Assembly: GCA_015832175.1 (NCBI GenBank)
Contig: WJXW01000004.1
Span: forward strand, 558,001-622,000
DNA length: 64,000 nucleotides
Direction: 5' to 3'
DNA from: Paraphaeosphaeria minitans
Taxonomy: Eukaryota; Ascomycota; Dothideomycetes; Pleosporales; Didymosphaeriaceae
Shown: one piece after another, positions 32,973 through 45,632 of the stretch
Position numbering within the stretch: position 1 is the first letter of the stretch
Layout of the letters: each line of letters begins with the position of its first letter
Position numbers and translations under genes: made by a program
The notes under the pieces: generated by a model
Told to the model about the DNA's origin: nothing
Database searches by the model: none
What the model saw: the letters and a program-made list of their open reading frames with translations, nothing else

Positions 32973-35900
32973 TGGCTGGTGACTGGTGACTGGTGAATGG
33001 TGGTCGTAGTGGTGGCTCGTCCCAGGGCCTGGGGTGCGACTGCAGAGGACGGTGGCCGCATGCAGACGGCAGCCGGGGGCAGGAAGGCGCAGGCTGATTG
33101 ATTGGGCGGCCGCAGCGAACGGCTTCCAGAAACTGCCCCAATGCACCAGGTGGTGAGGAGCGGCGGCACCGGGCGAGCACAGGCGGTGCCGGTTTCGTGG
33201 ATCATCGTCTAACAGTAGGGATGGCAGCGCGGCCTGCACAGGACATGGGCGAGATGAGCGGGCGAGATGCGTGAGCGAGATGGGCGGATGGACCATGACC
33301 CAGGGCGGTCCCAGCGTCCCAGCGCCCCAGCGCCTTCCCTGGCCAGCAGCTCGCTCCTGCCTCCACAGTGCGCAGACCCACAAGCCACCGCACGAACTCC
33401 ACTGCGGCTCGGGGCACCACACTCACTCAGCAACACCCAGCACACTCCGCACCCCCAGCAACACTCCAGCACACTCGACCGTCCGACCCAACACCTCCTT
33501 CGGAACCCTGCCGAGCCGGATCCTGCGAAACGCCTACTGTGTATCCACCCTGGCTTTGCCCGGCCCTCGCTCCACCTCCACGCCAGGCCAGACAGCGAGA
33601 TGAGCGTGCACACATTCACACCCACGGCCCACACCCACACCCGGTGCTCCACACCCTGCACACCTCGGTTGCCGTGCAGCAGATCAGACCACGGCGGCTG
33701 CCTGTCCGCTGTTTTTCCGACCCCCTTCCCGTCCACACTCGCTCACCGGGCCAACGCCAGCGCTGCCTGCATGAAGCAGCAACGACAGCCACACATGAGG
33801 CTGTTCACCCTCGAGCCGTCCGAGCCCTAGCGCTCATTTCCCCACGGTGTCCAGGCCCGAACCGGCAAGACCGTTTGGACGCTTTTCAGCCGAGCCCCCG
33901 ACACGAACCCTGGCCTGGGATGCCCCCAGTCGACTGATCGACACCAAACCGCCCATCATCGAGCCCGATCCCTTTGCCAGATGGTGCGCCAGAAAAAGAC
34001 CGCCTCGGTGGGTTTTCATCAACGCCAGGTCAGCCATGCCGAATGCCTGGTGCTGACGCAATGCAATTCTTGCGCCTAATCAACACCCCGCCCATCCCTG
34101 AAGCCCTTGCTAACATGCATGCACCATCTATGTATGCACCATCGCCATGACTTGGACACTTTGAGAGACAACCCAACCCAACCACCAAGACCTTGCCCAC
34201 GGTGAGATCCAATGCAGCAATGCCTGTCTCCGAAAACGAGCGGCATGCCATCCCCATCCAACCCTTTACCAAGCGCATCCCACGCATCCGCATCACCTTT
34301 CGGTCGACCATGCCATGGTGCAGCATGGCCAGCTCGGCTTGATGTTCCTTTGTGGCTACGGCACCGTCAAGGGGGCGCCCGCCTCGTCGCATCACGAGAC
34401 GGAATCGTGAGCATTGAGTAGGGGCGCGCTTTTCATAGCGCGTATGCATCTCGGATCGCAACGATGGGTGTATGCTGACCGGCGTTGGCGCCCTCACCTA
34501 CCCAAGGTAGGTAGGTAGCATAAGGTTCTGACAGTGAAAGAACTGTACATGTCCGCCTGCTAGTGGGGACCAAGTCAAAGTTAGGAAGGCCGCTAATCAG
34601 CCGTAGTTTCAGCAGTGCCCCTTCCGGCCTCTTCAGATCAGCAGCCTATCAAAACGCATGTGAGGCCAAGGATATCCTGCCTTGCCTCCATTCAGGCTGA
34701 GCGGCGTCTGACAGCCTCAGCCCGGCAATCTGCTTCACGGGAAGGAGTCTTTGATGACGTACACTCGGCGCTCCACGAGACGTGGCGTTTCGTTGTAATC
34801 TGTTGGAAATGTCGAAAAAGTACTGCGGCATGTGCGGCTTCGGCACCACAGCCCTAGCGGTCCAAATGTGCTGACACATCCTTGCACTGAAGAACAACAC
34901 GTCTGCCGTGCAACCAGCTACCAGCGGTGATCCAATCCTACGACTGTGGGTACTTGTCCTCAGATAGAGTTTGGAACGCCTGCATTGCCAGTCTTGCAAG
35001 CACGAGAAACCGTAGGCGCGGTTGTCGTGGCCAGTTGACGTTGTAGAAAAAGCAAAGTCGATGGCTCGCAGCCGCCTACCTCCGCCTGCAGCACCAGGCA
35101 GAAGCGATTTGCGTCGGTAGACTCATACCAAGCGAAGGCTTGCATTACTTTCAATGGTGGACGATCACAGCCGGGTGCTGTGCGTGTTCTAGACTCATGG
35201 CATTTTTAAACGCTAATGCGCAGATTCGGACTGCCGGTTTGAAACCCATGACTTGTTATAATAGTCAACTGGGTAACTCCCTCGGCATCATTGATTCTCA
35301 TACACTGACGACTGAGTCAGCGATCCACTAATAAGGAGGTCTGCATCCGTATTCTGCGAATAGCGCTCGATCCGGTAACTGGGGCCACGGCGCCTGCAGA
35401 CTATCGATACCCGCCAGTCATGGGGCTCCGACGAAAACATGTAGCGTAGCATTTCCCAAACTCGAAGCGATGCCAGAATAGGCGCCTCGTTCCAGGATGT
35501 CAATCTGCGTGTCCAACAAGTGAAGGAGCCAAAACGACGCAAGGGGCTAGGAATCCCAAGGTCCCGCAACCACAGCTGACAGAACAACGCGAGTAGCGAA
35601 CCGCCTCTAGAAACATACCTAGTCAGTGTTTTCATTTGCTGGCCCGCCGTGCTGACCTTCAAGACACCCAACGCTGTTTGATTGGCTAGAGGGCTGACTT
35701 CCTTCAGGTCTTCTCGTGTACGAGTCCGGATGCGAGTAACGTCTAGCATCAGACCACAGTCAGTTCAATCAGCAATGCAACCCCTTATGTGCGATGTGTC
35801 ACATCCTCACTCCGAGAGCTTAGTTGGGGTCGCAGAAGAGCGGCTTACGGCGCACATTGATTTGCTGTAGACCACCCCACCATGCCGACCCATCACCCTT

Positions 35901-38380
35901 GCGCTATATCACACATCGTGACCGCGTTTGGTCTTCTGTGGGTTCTCATGGTCGCCAAACGCAAGCCCAGGCACATCCAATTCGAAGTAGCAGTAGCCGT
36001 CGCTGCACGTCGCTGCCGCGAATACAACCGATGCATTTCCGTTTCGGGTCATGGGTCTGATTCGAGGCGGTGTCCGGTCAACGGACTTGCTTCCATGCCC
36101 AACCCGTTACCGAATCGCGTTCGAGGTTTTGCTACTACCGCAACCATTCCTCACCGACTAACATTGGCCATACGCACGCAACAAAAGTGGACATGGTCAG
36201 ACAGGCTGAGTCGAGCCATTGTCAAACAACACCCTTCTGCAACAGGTTATATGCGATCCTCAGTACGCTATCAGTGTACGTCACTCGACTTGCTCATCGC
36301 AAGGCGTTTTTATTCAACTTTTCACATGGATTACCCGAGGCTCCGAAAAAACTTCGACAGGCCTACAAACAGACACATACCGAACCGTATGGGAAGAGAC
36401 TTTGTTGCGCATGGTCAGCAGTTGAAGAGCAATATTTGTACCTCAAGGCCTGCATGCCGTATCTATCCGCGTCTTGGCCTGATGGATGCAAGGCTGAGGT
36501 CGCTGACAATGCAGATTTCAGGCAGCTCGCGAATCTTTTCCTCCAACATCCGGGGCTGACGTGTTTACGAGGATCCTGCATCACGGCGATCTCTACTCAA
36601 CTGTTCATCTTGACTTGCAAGGATTCTTCGAAAACAGCTCGCCCAGCTTCGGCCGTTAACGCGTCTAAAGTCTTCCGTTACCCTTGCGATACTTTGCATA
36701 TTGACTAGCTCGAAACTTCATGCCTCTCAACGCCTCGCTTCATAACTGTCAGTTGCATCTTGGGATTAATTCGTCGTCTTCGCCAAGAAGGGTAGTAGAG
36801 TGGCGGAGCAACGGTTATCCCAACGAAGCATTCCGAGTACTGACAGAACAGACTATCGGTCACGTCCACAGGACAAGTCCATGCCAATTCAAGTCCTGGT
36901 TCGGCCATCAGCATGCACGAAACGTGCACAACCAAGTGCGGCCACGTATTCTGGATATGCTTGTCATTCGTGGAGGGTGGCTTTGTCGCTGAAAGTTTGA
37001 CGCCTCTTATGGAAGTTGCCTCGCCGAGACGCTGCGTCTCTTAAATCCTACAATTAACAGTGGGACTCAGAATGCACGTCGTACAGGGATACGTGCGAAC
37101 GGACTCCGGACCTGCAGTTTCTCAGCCTAAGCGCCCACGTACACACGGCCATCTACGAACAGCATGCTCACTTCGCGTTATGTCACCCTTCTATGCCGAC
37201 TTTGCCTCGTGCCGTTGTCTGCGCGTCCGCTTCACATTTCTCTGACCGCCCTTCACGCGCCCGCTCCACATTGCTCTGCTCCTACTATAGAGACTTGCCG
37301 TCTGGCCGCTATTCCATGCCATGGCTTCCTCGCTTGCAGAACAATTCGGACAAGTCAGACAAGTCGTACCGGAGGGCAATTGTAAGAGCAGAGATCAATG
37401 TGGATTTGAAGCGCAAAGGCGTGGCTTTACAGTTGGGAGGGGGAATGTATTAGATCAGAGGTAGACACCGAAGGTCTCATATGTACCATAATCTGGATGT
37501 TGTCCGGTGCTCGACATCATCGAGGTGCGCCACTAAAGGTTGTCTTTTACGGACATTCTTGGCCGAGTGCTTGTCGAACAGAGGCTTCTTTCACAATTGG
37601 TATTTCTTCATTCACGACGAGATATACGACTCGAAGTCGTCGTCGTTGAGTTCGCCCATCCCCGCTTTTACGTAACATGAGACCTTGCCCACGCCTATGG
37701 CCCCAGCGGTCTTTGCACGGGAGCGACTCTCTGGTCGTTATATGGCTACCGTAGCAGAACCCTACTATTACCATCGTCGCTGGCAGTAAGTAAAGTCTCC
37801 GAGCACGGTCCTAACGCAGGCTTGCCGACTGTGTGCACGGAACGTGGCTGCGGTGGAGCTAGAGGGAAAAGGGTAGCATCGAATATGCGAGGAGCAAGAG
37901 CAAAGGCGTGAATGCGTGGGAAATGTGTCACGTCACAATGGAGAGATGTGAGCTAAACGAACCGCTGATCAGGGGCGTATTATCTCTATTGAGGATATGC
38001 CCACGATGGTACTTGGTTTTCCGATCCAATGTCGGCTACGCGCCGAAGCGTGCATGCGCAGCAGATGTGCACGGGCACTCATCTGTAGCCGCATCACGAC
38101 TCTGCCTCCTCCACGATGCGTAGTCGTCCACATCAACCGCAAGCGTAGGACTTCGAAGCCCATTCGCGCCTTGCTGTGTATTCTCGTGGTCTCTTGGAGT
38201 TTTGCTGTGCTCCATCAGTCCTCCGGAGGCTTGTTGCGGTGCGCAAGATCCATCCCATGCGCCTTGGCTAGGTCTCCATCTGGTCTTCACGTCAATGTTA
38301 GCATGTTGCCTTGCAGCTCTGATGAATGCAACGACATGGACAAAAGCCAACAACCAATACTCTTGATACAACGCAGCTTC

Positions 38381-39536
38381 TTACATGATGATGTCCGAAT
38401 CTGGCTGCCACAGAAGCAGATCCTTGTCTGCTGTGGCCAGCATGTTGAACTTGGGGTTGTAACCGACAATGGCCGCTTTGCAGGGGCCGGTGAGGTGCTC
38501 GGCGTGCGTGTACTTGTCGGATGGAGGGTCCCGCGAGATGTCCCACACCAGGAGGCCGTCCTCGGCGCTGCCGCCAATTAGGTACTGCCCGTCCGGCGTC
38601 ACGGCCGTGTCGCCCTGGCCAAGGGCTGCATCGACTCGATTCGTCGCATTGTTCTTCGGCAGGCCCGCGCACGGGCCAAGTCGTCCCGTGCCCCCTCTCT
38701 TACGGTGGGCAAAGTGCTTCAAGCCGCCGTCGAAGGCGTCCAGGACAAAGTGGCCAGCGCCTGTGGTACTCACGACCAGGTGCTTGCCGTCGTTGGTGAA
38801 CTCAAGCTTGGACCATTCACCGCCGCTGGGGCCCAAGTGGCGCTGCTCCATCTCGCCCAGATGGAAGGTAGCAAAAGGGATCTTATCGTAGTTGCGGACA
38901 TCATAGAGCAGGACGGCGCCGCCGGGCTGCGAGGCAATGGCGATGACGGTGGCGGACGGGTCGTAGCACGCGAGGTATGCGCCGTGCAGGTTGAGCATGC
39001 CCGAGAAGTTTTGCGACTGCAGGTCCCACAGGCGCACCGTGTTGTCCTTGGCGCACGATATGAAGGTGTCGGACGAGGGACAGAGGGCAATCGAGGTCAC
39101 GGTGTCGGTGTGGCCCTTGAAGTAGCGCGTGAAGGAGTTGTCGTGGGTGGAGAAAAAGCGGATCGTGTCGTCGACCTTTGTGCTCGCGTAGATGATGTTC
39201 TGCGCGTGGTGGGAGAAGCGGGCCAGGTGGACGCCATACTTCTGGCTGTTGAACTCTTTGGCGTGCTTCCCGAGGGTGGTGTTGTATATCTGCAGGGTGT
39301 CGTCGTCGCGTGCCACGACGCAGAGGTCGCCCGTGTCGTCGAAGTCGAGCGACGTCACCGAGGTGCGCGCACCGGGGGACTTGAATTTCTGCAGCCGTCA
39401 GCGACAAGGTGAGCCATGGACGAGTCGCGACGCGTACTTTGGCCGGGCGGAACGCGGTTATGACGTCGCTAACTTTCTGCGTCGCCTGGCCTGGCGGCGG
39501 CGGAGGAGGCCCAGGCGTGCCCGAGCCTGTCGCCAT
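38381..39536 (-). CDS. SWD2: Swd2-like WD40 protein (COMPASS and CPF subunit)
   Basis: Exons on the minus strand are 39536-39438 and 39388-38381 (49-nt intron, GTACGC/GCAG); the product is 368 residues. Swd2 is shared by the COMPASS H3K4 methyltransferase and the cleavage/polyadenylation factor. Seen are the N-terminal VSDVITAFRPAK, TSVTSLDFDDTGDLCVVARD, the WD-type blades KEFNSQKYGVHLARFSHHA, YFKGHTDTVTSIALCPSSDT, CAKDNTVRLWDL and the C-terminal EDGLLVWDI and NPKFNMLATADKDLLLWQPD. The blade order and length match Swd2/WDR82 proteins. A proline run lies near the N-terminus. The intron restores FRPAK-KFKSPGARTSVTSLDF. It is divergent from OAC1 across 502 bp. Confidence 0.9.
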
Positions 39537-40038
39537 GGTGTGGGTGGGTTCAGGCTACCTGCTGAGCTGTGGCATGTCTCCGTGTCGAGGCCTGCAGGTG
39601 TGGGAGCCCAGAGCTCTTTACTGAGGCGGATGCGAGCTGCGAACAGTTGCTTGTCGCGGTTTGCAGTTGGAGCCCAGAGCGTAGAGCCAAGAGCCAGGAA
39701 TTAGGACCGGACCCTTGTTCTTGGCGGCCTTGCGGCTCAGAGCTTGAACCAGGCCAGCGCTCCGGAATCGGCCTCGGTCCACAGCGCAGAAGTCTGGGGA
39801 TCTCCATCTCCATCTCACATTTCTAGCATGCTTATTTGGACCTAGCTTTCGCTCCTCGTTCAGCCATCTCGCGTCAGCAACACACTCCTGATTGCAAACA
39901 CTTGCAGCGCAGTGCAACCGCCCAAGCAGCGCCAGACGAATTCCTCCAAAGTGAAAGACCGCTGCCGGTCGCGCTTTCCTGTTGTGCCGAGGGAAGGAGC
40001 GCATACGCCGTAGCTTCGAGAGCTCGGAACGACACACC
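39537..40038. other. Divergent promoter, 500 bp
   Basis: It separates the starts of Swd2 (-) and Oac1 (+). I see no strong motif. Confidence 0.5.
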
Positions 40039-41179
40039 ATGTCGACGACATTGGGGTATGCAAATGCGCCCATCATCAACATCACTTCAAGCTGGCTTAC
40101 CACTACAAGATCCTTCATTGCAGGCGGCATCGCTGCGTGCGGCGCGGTCACGGTTACACACGGCTTCGAGACGGTAAAGATTCGGTATGCGACACCGGCC
40201 ACCATCTTGGCGACACGCAGCTCACCACCTCCAGACTACAACTGCAGGGAGAACTGCAAGCGAAGAAGGATGCTCCGCGGCTCTACAGGGGCGTGTTCCA
40301 CGGCGTGGGTGTCATTCTGAAGAACGAAGGGCCCCGAGGCCTGCTGCGAGGCCTGAATTGCGCCGTATGACATGTTGCCTCTCTTCACCAGCCGCAATGG
40401 CTAACACGGCTCCAGTATGTCTACCAGATGACGCTCAATGGTTGCCGCTTAGGATTCTACGAGCCCACGCGCAAGTTCATCACCAACGCCATTTACAAAG
40501 ACGACTCGGTGCAGTCCTTCGGAATCAACCTCTTCTCCGGTGCCTCTTCAGGTATCCTCGGTGCCGCCGCCGGCTCGCCCTTCTTCCTCGTCAAAACGCG
40601 GCTACAGTCTTACTCGCCGTTCCTGCCCGTTGGCACCCAGCATCACTACAAGGGTGCTGCCGACGGCATGAGTCAGATCTACCGCAACGAGGGCATCAAG
40701 GGCCTCTACCGTGGTGTAGTGCCAGCCATGATCAGAACCGGCTTCGGTAGCTCGGTCCAGCTACCTACATACTTCTTCGCAAAGAGGCGGCTGGTGAAGC
40801 ATTTTGGCATGGAAGAGGGCATGCCGCTGCACATTGCCAGTAGCACAGCGAGTGGCTTTGTCGTCTGCTGCGTCATGCACCCTCCGGATACCGTCATGTC
40901 GCGCATGTACAACCAGACTGGCAACCTCTACAGCTCTGCATTCGATTGTCTGTACCGGACCGTCAAGACGGAAGGTCTTCTCGCCGTCTACAAGGGCTAC
41001 TTCGCGCATTTGGCGCGCATTCTTCCCCACACCGTATGTTTTTCTCAGCTAGGGGTTGATTCGTACCTTGCCACTAACACGATCAGATCCTGACCCTCAC
41101 ACTTGCGGAGCAGACGAACAAGCTCATGCGCAGATTCGAAGACAGAGTCCTGTCGCCCGAAATGAAAACGAAGATATAG
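40039..41179 (+). CDS. OAC1: Mitochondrial oxaloacetate carrier (Oac1-like, SLC25 family)
   Basis: Exons are 40039-40184, 40235-40364, 40416-41033 and 41087-41179, with introns of 50, 51 and 53 nt; the product is 328 residues. It moves oxaloacetate/sulfate-type anions across the inner mitochondrial membrane. Carrier signatures in order: FIAGGIAACGAVTVTHGFET then VKIRLQLQGEL; GASSGILGAAAGSPFFLVKT then RLQ; SGFVVCCVMHPPDTVMSRMY. The second and third are clear P-x-[DE]-x-x-[KR]-like repeats; in the first and second, Pro is replaced (THGFETVK, GSPFFLVK), as is common in this subfamily. QMTLNGCRLGFYEPTRK is typical of Oac1. A further 54-nt segment (40056-40109, GTATGC to AAG) is in frame and could be an intron, giving a start MSTTLGSFIAGG; whether it is removed is unclear. 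Confidence 0.92.
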
Positions 41180-42577
41180 CGCATCAACCGAGCATTTTCC
41201 TTGAGCTGTTTGTAAATATACCTGGTACAATAGCTTTATTGGGTGCATAGCGAGGGCGACCTGAGCGGTTCGGTCCCCATTGTGGTTTGCTATTAGACTG
41301 GCAACGTTAGATCTGGAGGCAATGCAACACCTTCGGCAAAAACACGACTCAATGACAGCGCATCGTCTTCCCCTGTTTCGTCTTGTAGCCTGTACGCAGT
41401 ACACTCAGTTCTGGTCCGTCCCTTTGTATCTCGGGCCTTCGTTGCAGCCCCACTTGACGAGTTTCGTATTCGTGTGCTAAACACAGAAACAGGAGTTTGC
41501 ATAGAGATGTCAACTCACACTTACCACCGATGGCAGTATGATGAACACAAGCTGTAAAGCGACCATGAGTAGGACTGCAGCTCATATAACGGTGCGGAAA
41601 GTTCGGTCAATAACTGCTGCCACATGATTGACAGTCCGCGGCGAAGTGCGGTCGAGGAAGGGCTAGTATCCTAGAGAATATCACACAACCCACCAATAGG
41701 TAACATGACAAGCATTTGTCCTTGCGTCCCTATCCAGCAAGCTAAGGCCGAAACTTGATACTTCTCGACAATTCGCACCTACCGTGGTGGGCGCTCCATG
41801 GGCCTTATGCGCACCAACGCCTACCACTATGGATTCCTATTTTACCAGCCGCTAACAGCCCTACAGGCCTTGCCGTTCTTTTTCCTACAGAGGCAAGCCT
41901 CGCTGTGGGCAATGTGACGATATATGGGTTGAATACATGGTTGTTTCACCATGCTCTCAACCTTACCCACCCACTGTCGCCTTCACGTCGCTCTTCGTTC
42001 TATTCTTTATTTTATAGTAACACAAGCAACTCTTTGGTTGCGTCCACTCGTCCATGATGAGATAACTCGTATTGCCGCTCTTATTTCAAGAGCCCGGGCT
42101 GACTATGTCTGGCCCGGGCCCAATGAGCACATGAAGGATTTGACGCATGCATTATGTTTGAGACGAATCGCAGTGAAGACAAAGGATCAGCGTTCAACAG
42201 CACATTCGGCCACCTGCACAGCTTCTACACCTCGCGGTCGTCCGGCGCGGATCTGCTTGCCCTGGCGGTCTTGGGAAGTAGAAGTATTTACGGTGGATAT
42301 GACGTCTCTGCGCGTAGGAAGTATCGATGCCACGGAGGCAAGCAAATCTGATGTATGCAGGTCGCTGCTGATACGGGAATTGGCGCGCTTAACGTCTTCC
42401 TTAGGACTACGTCCACGAGGAAGGCGGTCGGGTTCAAGCGGACGGGCGCGCTGGGCCAGGAGAGTTGTGTTCCGCCCATGGAGCAAAACACCCCATCACG
42501 TTGATGAATCCAGCACTATCCGACCATAGAAACAGCCCCGCGCAAGTGGACAACGATTTCCCCATCCTTTCCAACAA
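41180..42577. other. Intergenic, 1.4 kb
   Basis: This lies between convergent genes (OAC1 + and the Zn2Cys6 gene -). Only short motif-free frames are seen. Confidence 0.5.
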
Positions 42578-44263
42578 TCACTCCGACTCCACCTCCTCCA
42601 TAGCCCAGCATTCGTTCTCGCGCCGCCGCCACTCCTCCTCCCGCCCCGGCCCCTCCTCCCAATTCACACCCTCCCACCCCGCGAATATCGTCCGCGCAGC
42701 CGCCTCCTTCCCCCGCTCCCTTTCCACCTTGACAATCCGATACGCTCCCTCCATCGCATCCACCAGGACCCCATCGCCCGTCCTCATAATCGCATTACTG
42801 ACCGCCTGGAGAACCCTCGCCACGCTATCCTCAGCAAACCACTTGTTCTGCTTCGGTAGGAGTGAAAGCAGCGCAAACCACCACCCCAAGAGGACCAAGG
42901 CGCGAGGCTCGCGCGCTCGTGCCAGCGCGAGGAATTCTGGCGTCAGGAAGGTGGGCAGCACGAAGATCCGGATGTGCAGGTCGGGGGACAGGCGGTAGTA
43001 GTACAGGCTGAGGAAGATGGGGGAGAGAGCGTGCAGGACGGGGATGAGGATAGGGCGGTGGAGGTCGATGGGGCCGGCGTGCGAGGGGTCGACAAGGATG
43101 TGCAGCAGGGCGAGGAGGGCCGGCGGGAGGAAGGCTGGGGCCGAGGCGGAGTAGGTGTCGGGCTTTGCCTTCCAGGAGGCGGGGGCGTGGGGGGATTCCG
43201 AGGCGGTCATCAGACTCTGGGGGCGTGTGGGCAGGCGCGAGGTGTCCATGTGCACGCCTGCACTCGTGGGCGGGGGTGGAGATGGAGATGGAGAGCTGCG
43301 TGGCGGCGGGGGCGTGGCTTCGGAATCGGAGTAGTCGTCGTTTGGTGAGTTTGGAAAGCGCCACTCTGCGGCCTGTCGCGTGCCTGTGTAGAAGAACCAC
43401 GCGGGCAGGGGCGTCAGCATGGGCGGGGGCGGCAGCTTCTTCAGCTCGCGGCGGAAGAGGGGGTAGATGGTGAGACGCTCGATGCCCGAGGCCCAGCGGA
43501 GGGAGGCCAGGATGCGCAGGCCCTGCATCATGGTGAAGAGGGACGAGGCCCAGGTCAGGCAGGCCTCGTCGGAGCAGGGCAGGGTCGGCGGCGGCACCAT
43601 GACCATCATCCACATGGACGTGATGAGGAGGGATTCGTAGTTTTCCGAGGTGATGTTGGCGAGCTGCTTGTTGTAGGAGGAGAAGGCGCGCTGGCGGTAG
43701 ACGAGGGAGAGGGTCTGGTCGGAGGATGTCTTGGAAAGGCTGCGGGCGTGCAGGTGGCCGGCGGAGATGCTGAGGATGGAGTACAGCATGTGCTCCGAGG
43801 CGATGCAGCTCCGGGGCACCCAGTCGCGGTTGATGAACGCCACGTTGTCGTTCTGTTGAAGGCTCATGGATTTCCACACGCTTGTCGTGTAGTGGTGCAG
43901 ATATTTTAGTTCGGTGGCATTTAGCTGGCCTGAGGATGTGGTCGCGGCCGGCGTAAGCCACATGGACGTATCGACAGGTTCGTTGAAGTCGAGGAGATCA
44001 TATTCCCGGTCCAGTGAGGTGTCTGAAGACGACGTGTCCTGCTCTTTCTGTGCCTCTGTTGGGTACACGCAGGCTAATTTTCTCACGGAACAGTATGTGC
44101 AGGAGGGTTGTGCCTCATCGCACTGCGAAGGTCTATGAGCGGTCTAGTCTCAAGCCGAAGCTGTGAGTCTCACCTTGACCTTCCTCTTCTTGCAGGTACC
44201 GCAGCCTCCTCTTGATTTCTTGTGGGGACGCTTTGCTACGAAGCCAGCACTACGTCGAGGCAT
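42578..44263 (-). CDS. Zn2Cys6 transcription factor, Upc2/Ecm22-like
   Basis: Exons on the minus strand are 44263-44174 and 44122-42578 (51-nt intron, GTGAGA/GCAG); the product is 544 residues. The intron splits the zinc cluster exactly before its third cysteine. Joined, residues 21-48 read C-x2-C-x6-C-x6-C-x2-C-x6-C (CGTC, KKRKVK, CDEAQPSC, TYC, then SVRKLAC), preceded by a basic KKSRGG. This cluster and the following helical region (LKYLHHYTTSVWKSMS, CIASEHMLYSILSISAGHLH) match the fungal C6 regulators grouped with sterol-uptake factors Upc2/Ecm22 (Fungal_trans_2 type). A Pro/Ser-rich linker lies near residue 290. Reading only the long exon would lose the DNA-binding domain. The target genes are unknown. 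It is followed upstream on the same strand by an RTA1-family gene 397 bp away. Confidence 0.9.
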
Positions 44264-44659
44264 AGTTGGGTATTAGGCGCGTTGAAAACGGAACTGCTTC
44301 GCGGAATGGCGTTGTTTCAAGGTCATCTACCCATTGAAGTGGTTCTGCACCGCGTGCAGACAGTAGCAACTATCTATCTACGTAGGAGTAGGAAATAAGG
44401 TACAAGGAGTTAGGGCTTAGCGACTAGATACTAAATAGCTTAGTTTGTGCCCTCATGACGATGACATCGGCGCCTATCTACGAACCTCTACACTAGGTAG
44501 TAGTACCTGAACTTGCACTTCGCGAGGACAAGAAGTATGAACACAAAGGAAACCGCTCAAAATGTTGTGCAATGCCCAAATAAACACAATCGTACATACC
44601 GAAACCCCTTCCTTCGTCTCATCCATAAGGAAATGCTTGCGATGAATGCGCGCCGTCGC
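44264..44659. other. Promoter side of the Zn2Cys6 gene
   Basis: This 396-bp gap is AT-richer than its surroundings, with TAGTA/CTACG repeats. No gene is seen. Confidence 0.5.
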
Positions 44660-45632
44660 CTACTTGGCCTCCCCACCCTCAAGCTGCACCTCATCTTCCG
44701 AGTCAATCGAACCTTTCCTGTACACCTTGGTCACATAATTAGTCGGCTGCAGCACCAACAGCAGCAGCACCGTTAGAAACATGGGCGTGGTATCAAACAC
44801 GTACAGCGTCCACTCATGCGCAATCAAATACGCGGCGTTCCCCATTGCATACTCTACCAGTCGGAAGATGCAACGGAGAAGCACCAGCGAGCTGACACTG
44901 TACAAGATCCACAATAGCTTCCTCCAGTCGTTGTTCGCAGGCGTGCCGAGCGAAGCGGAGACGGCGGCTTTGCGCTCCATGCAGAGCTGGAAGTTGATGG
45001 CGGCGATGAGGAAGAAGACGAAGGTCGCGACTTGGAGTGCGAGTCCGGCGATGACGATCTTCTCGCCCGCAATTGCGAGGTTCAGTTTCATGGTGCCCAT
45101 GATGGACGCACCTGGAGAGGCTGATCAGTGCACTGATGCGTGAGCGTGGATGGACTTGACGTACCCAATCCCTGCAGGACCAACGTGAAGATGTCTGCGC
45201 CGACGAAGACATGAGTGTACCACCGCGGCTTGATCAGAGACAGGTCTTGGCCGCCCGCAAGCACGATGGTGCGGCCAAGCATCATGTAGATGGTGGCTGC
45301 GAAGAAGAGGGGCCCGACGAGGAGGAGCGTGCCTTGCGCGATGAAAGGCTCCCATGCTTGGTTGTCGTAGTGCGAGCCGATGCGGTTTCCGTAGCCGATC
45401 ACTTCTGCTGTGGAAATGTCAGGGGGTTGCCTGAAGAGTGCTAGGTCTCTGGCTCACAGATTGTGCCGATGATCACGAAGATGAGAATGTGGTTTCTTGT
45501 GCGGAGCCATTGCCAGAAGAGCAGCAGTGTGAGGATGAGGAAGATGATCATGCTGATGATGGCGCCGGCGAGGGAGGGAATGTAGCGGTACATCTCCCAA
45601 TCGAAAGTTTTAGCCTTTGGCGGGTTTGCCAT
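44660..45632 (-). CDS. RTA1-family lipid-translocating exporter-like protein
   Basis: Exons on the minus strand are 45632-45458, 45407-45165 and 45111-44660, with introns of 50 and 53 nt; the product is 289 residues with seven hydrophobic helices. Family marks are YRYIPSLAGAIISMIIFLIL, HILIFVIIGTISEVIGYGNR across intron 1, LLLVGPLFFAATIYMMLGR, WYTHVFVGADIFTLVLQGLG then AS across intron 2, and the C-terminal LLRCIFRLVEYAMGN followed by EWTLYVFDTTPMF. RTA1-like proteins (yeast Rta1, Rsb1) act in the plasma membrane or ER and are linked to resistance to lipid-active drugs and long-chain-base release. The substrate here is unknown. A long G run sits in the 5' flank. The Zn2Cys6 gene is next downstream on the same strand. 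Confidence 0.9.

Larger units (their letters stand above)
31930..38380. other. Long gene-poor stretch, 6.4 kb
   Basis: I find no recognisable gene. The first 2 kb is dominated by G-rich tandem repeats (31917-32000, 32583-32617, 32845-32972). The rest is of ordinary composition, with scattered short frames. The longest ATG-led frame is 35882-36559 (+, 225 codons), overlapped by another open frame at 36070-36708; neither has a recognisable motif. Decayed genes or a non-coding locus remain possible. Confidence 0.5.

Noticed and set aside
32273..33205. 310-codon minus-strand frame rich in Gln-Pro-Ser-His repeats
   Set aside because: It is a translation of the 12-bp tandem array and G-rich flanks, with no conserved segment.
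42831..43961. 376-codon minus-strand frame of His/Pro/Arg-rich sequence
   Set aside because: It is an alternative register of the Zn2Cys6 gene, which has the zinc cluster and a consistent intron.
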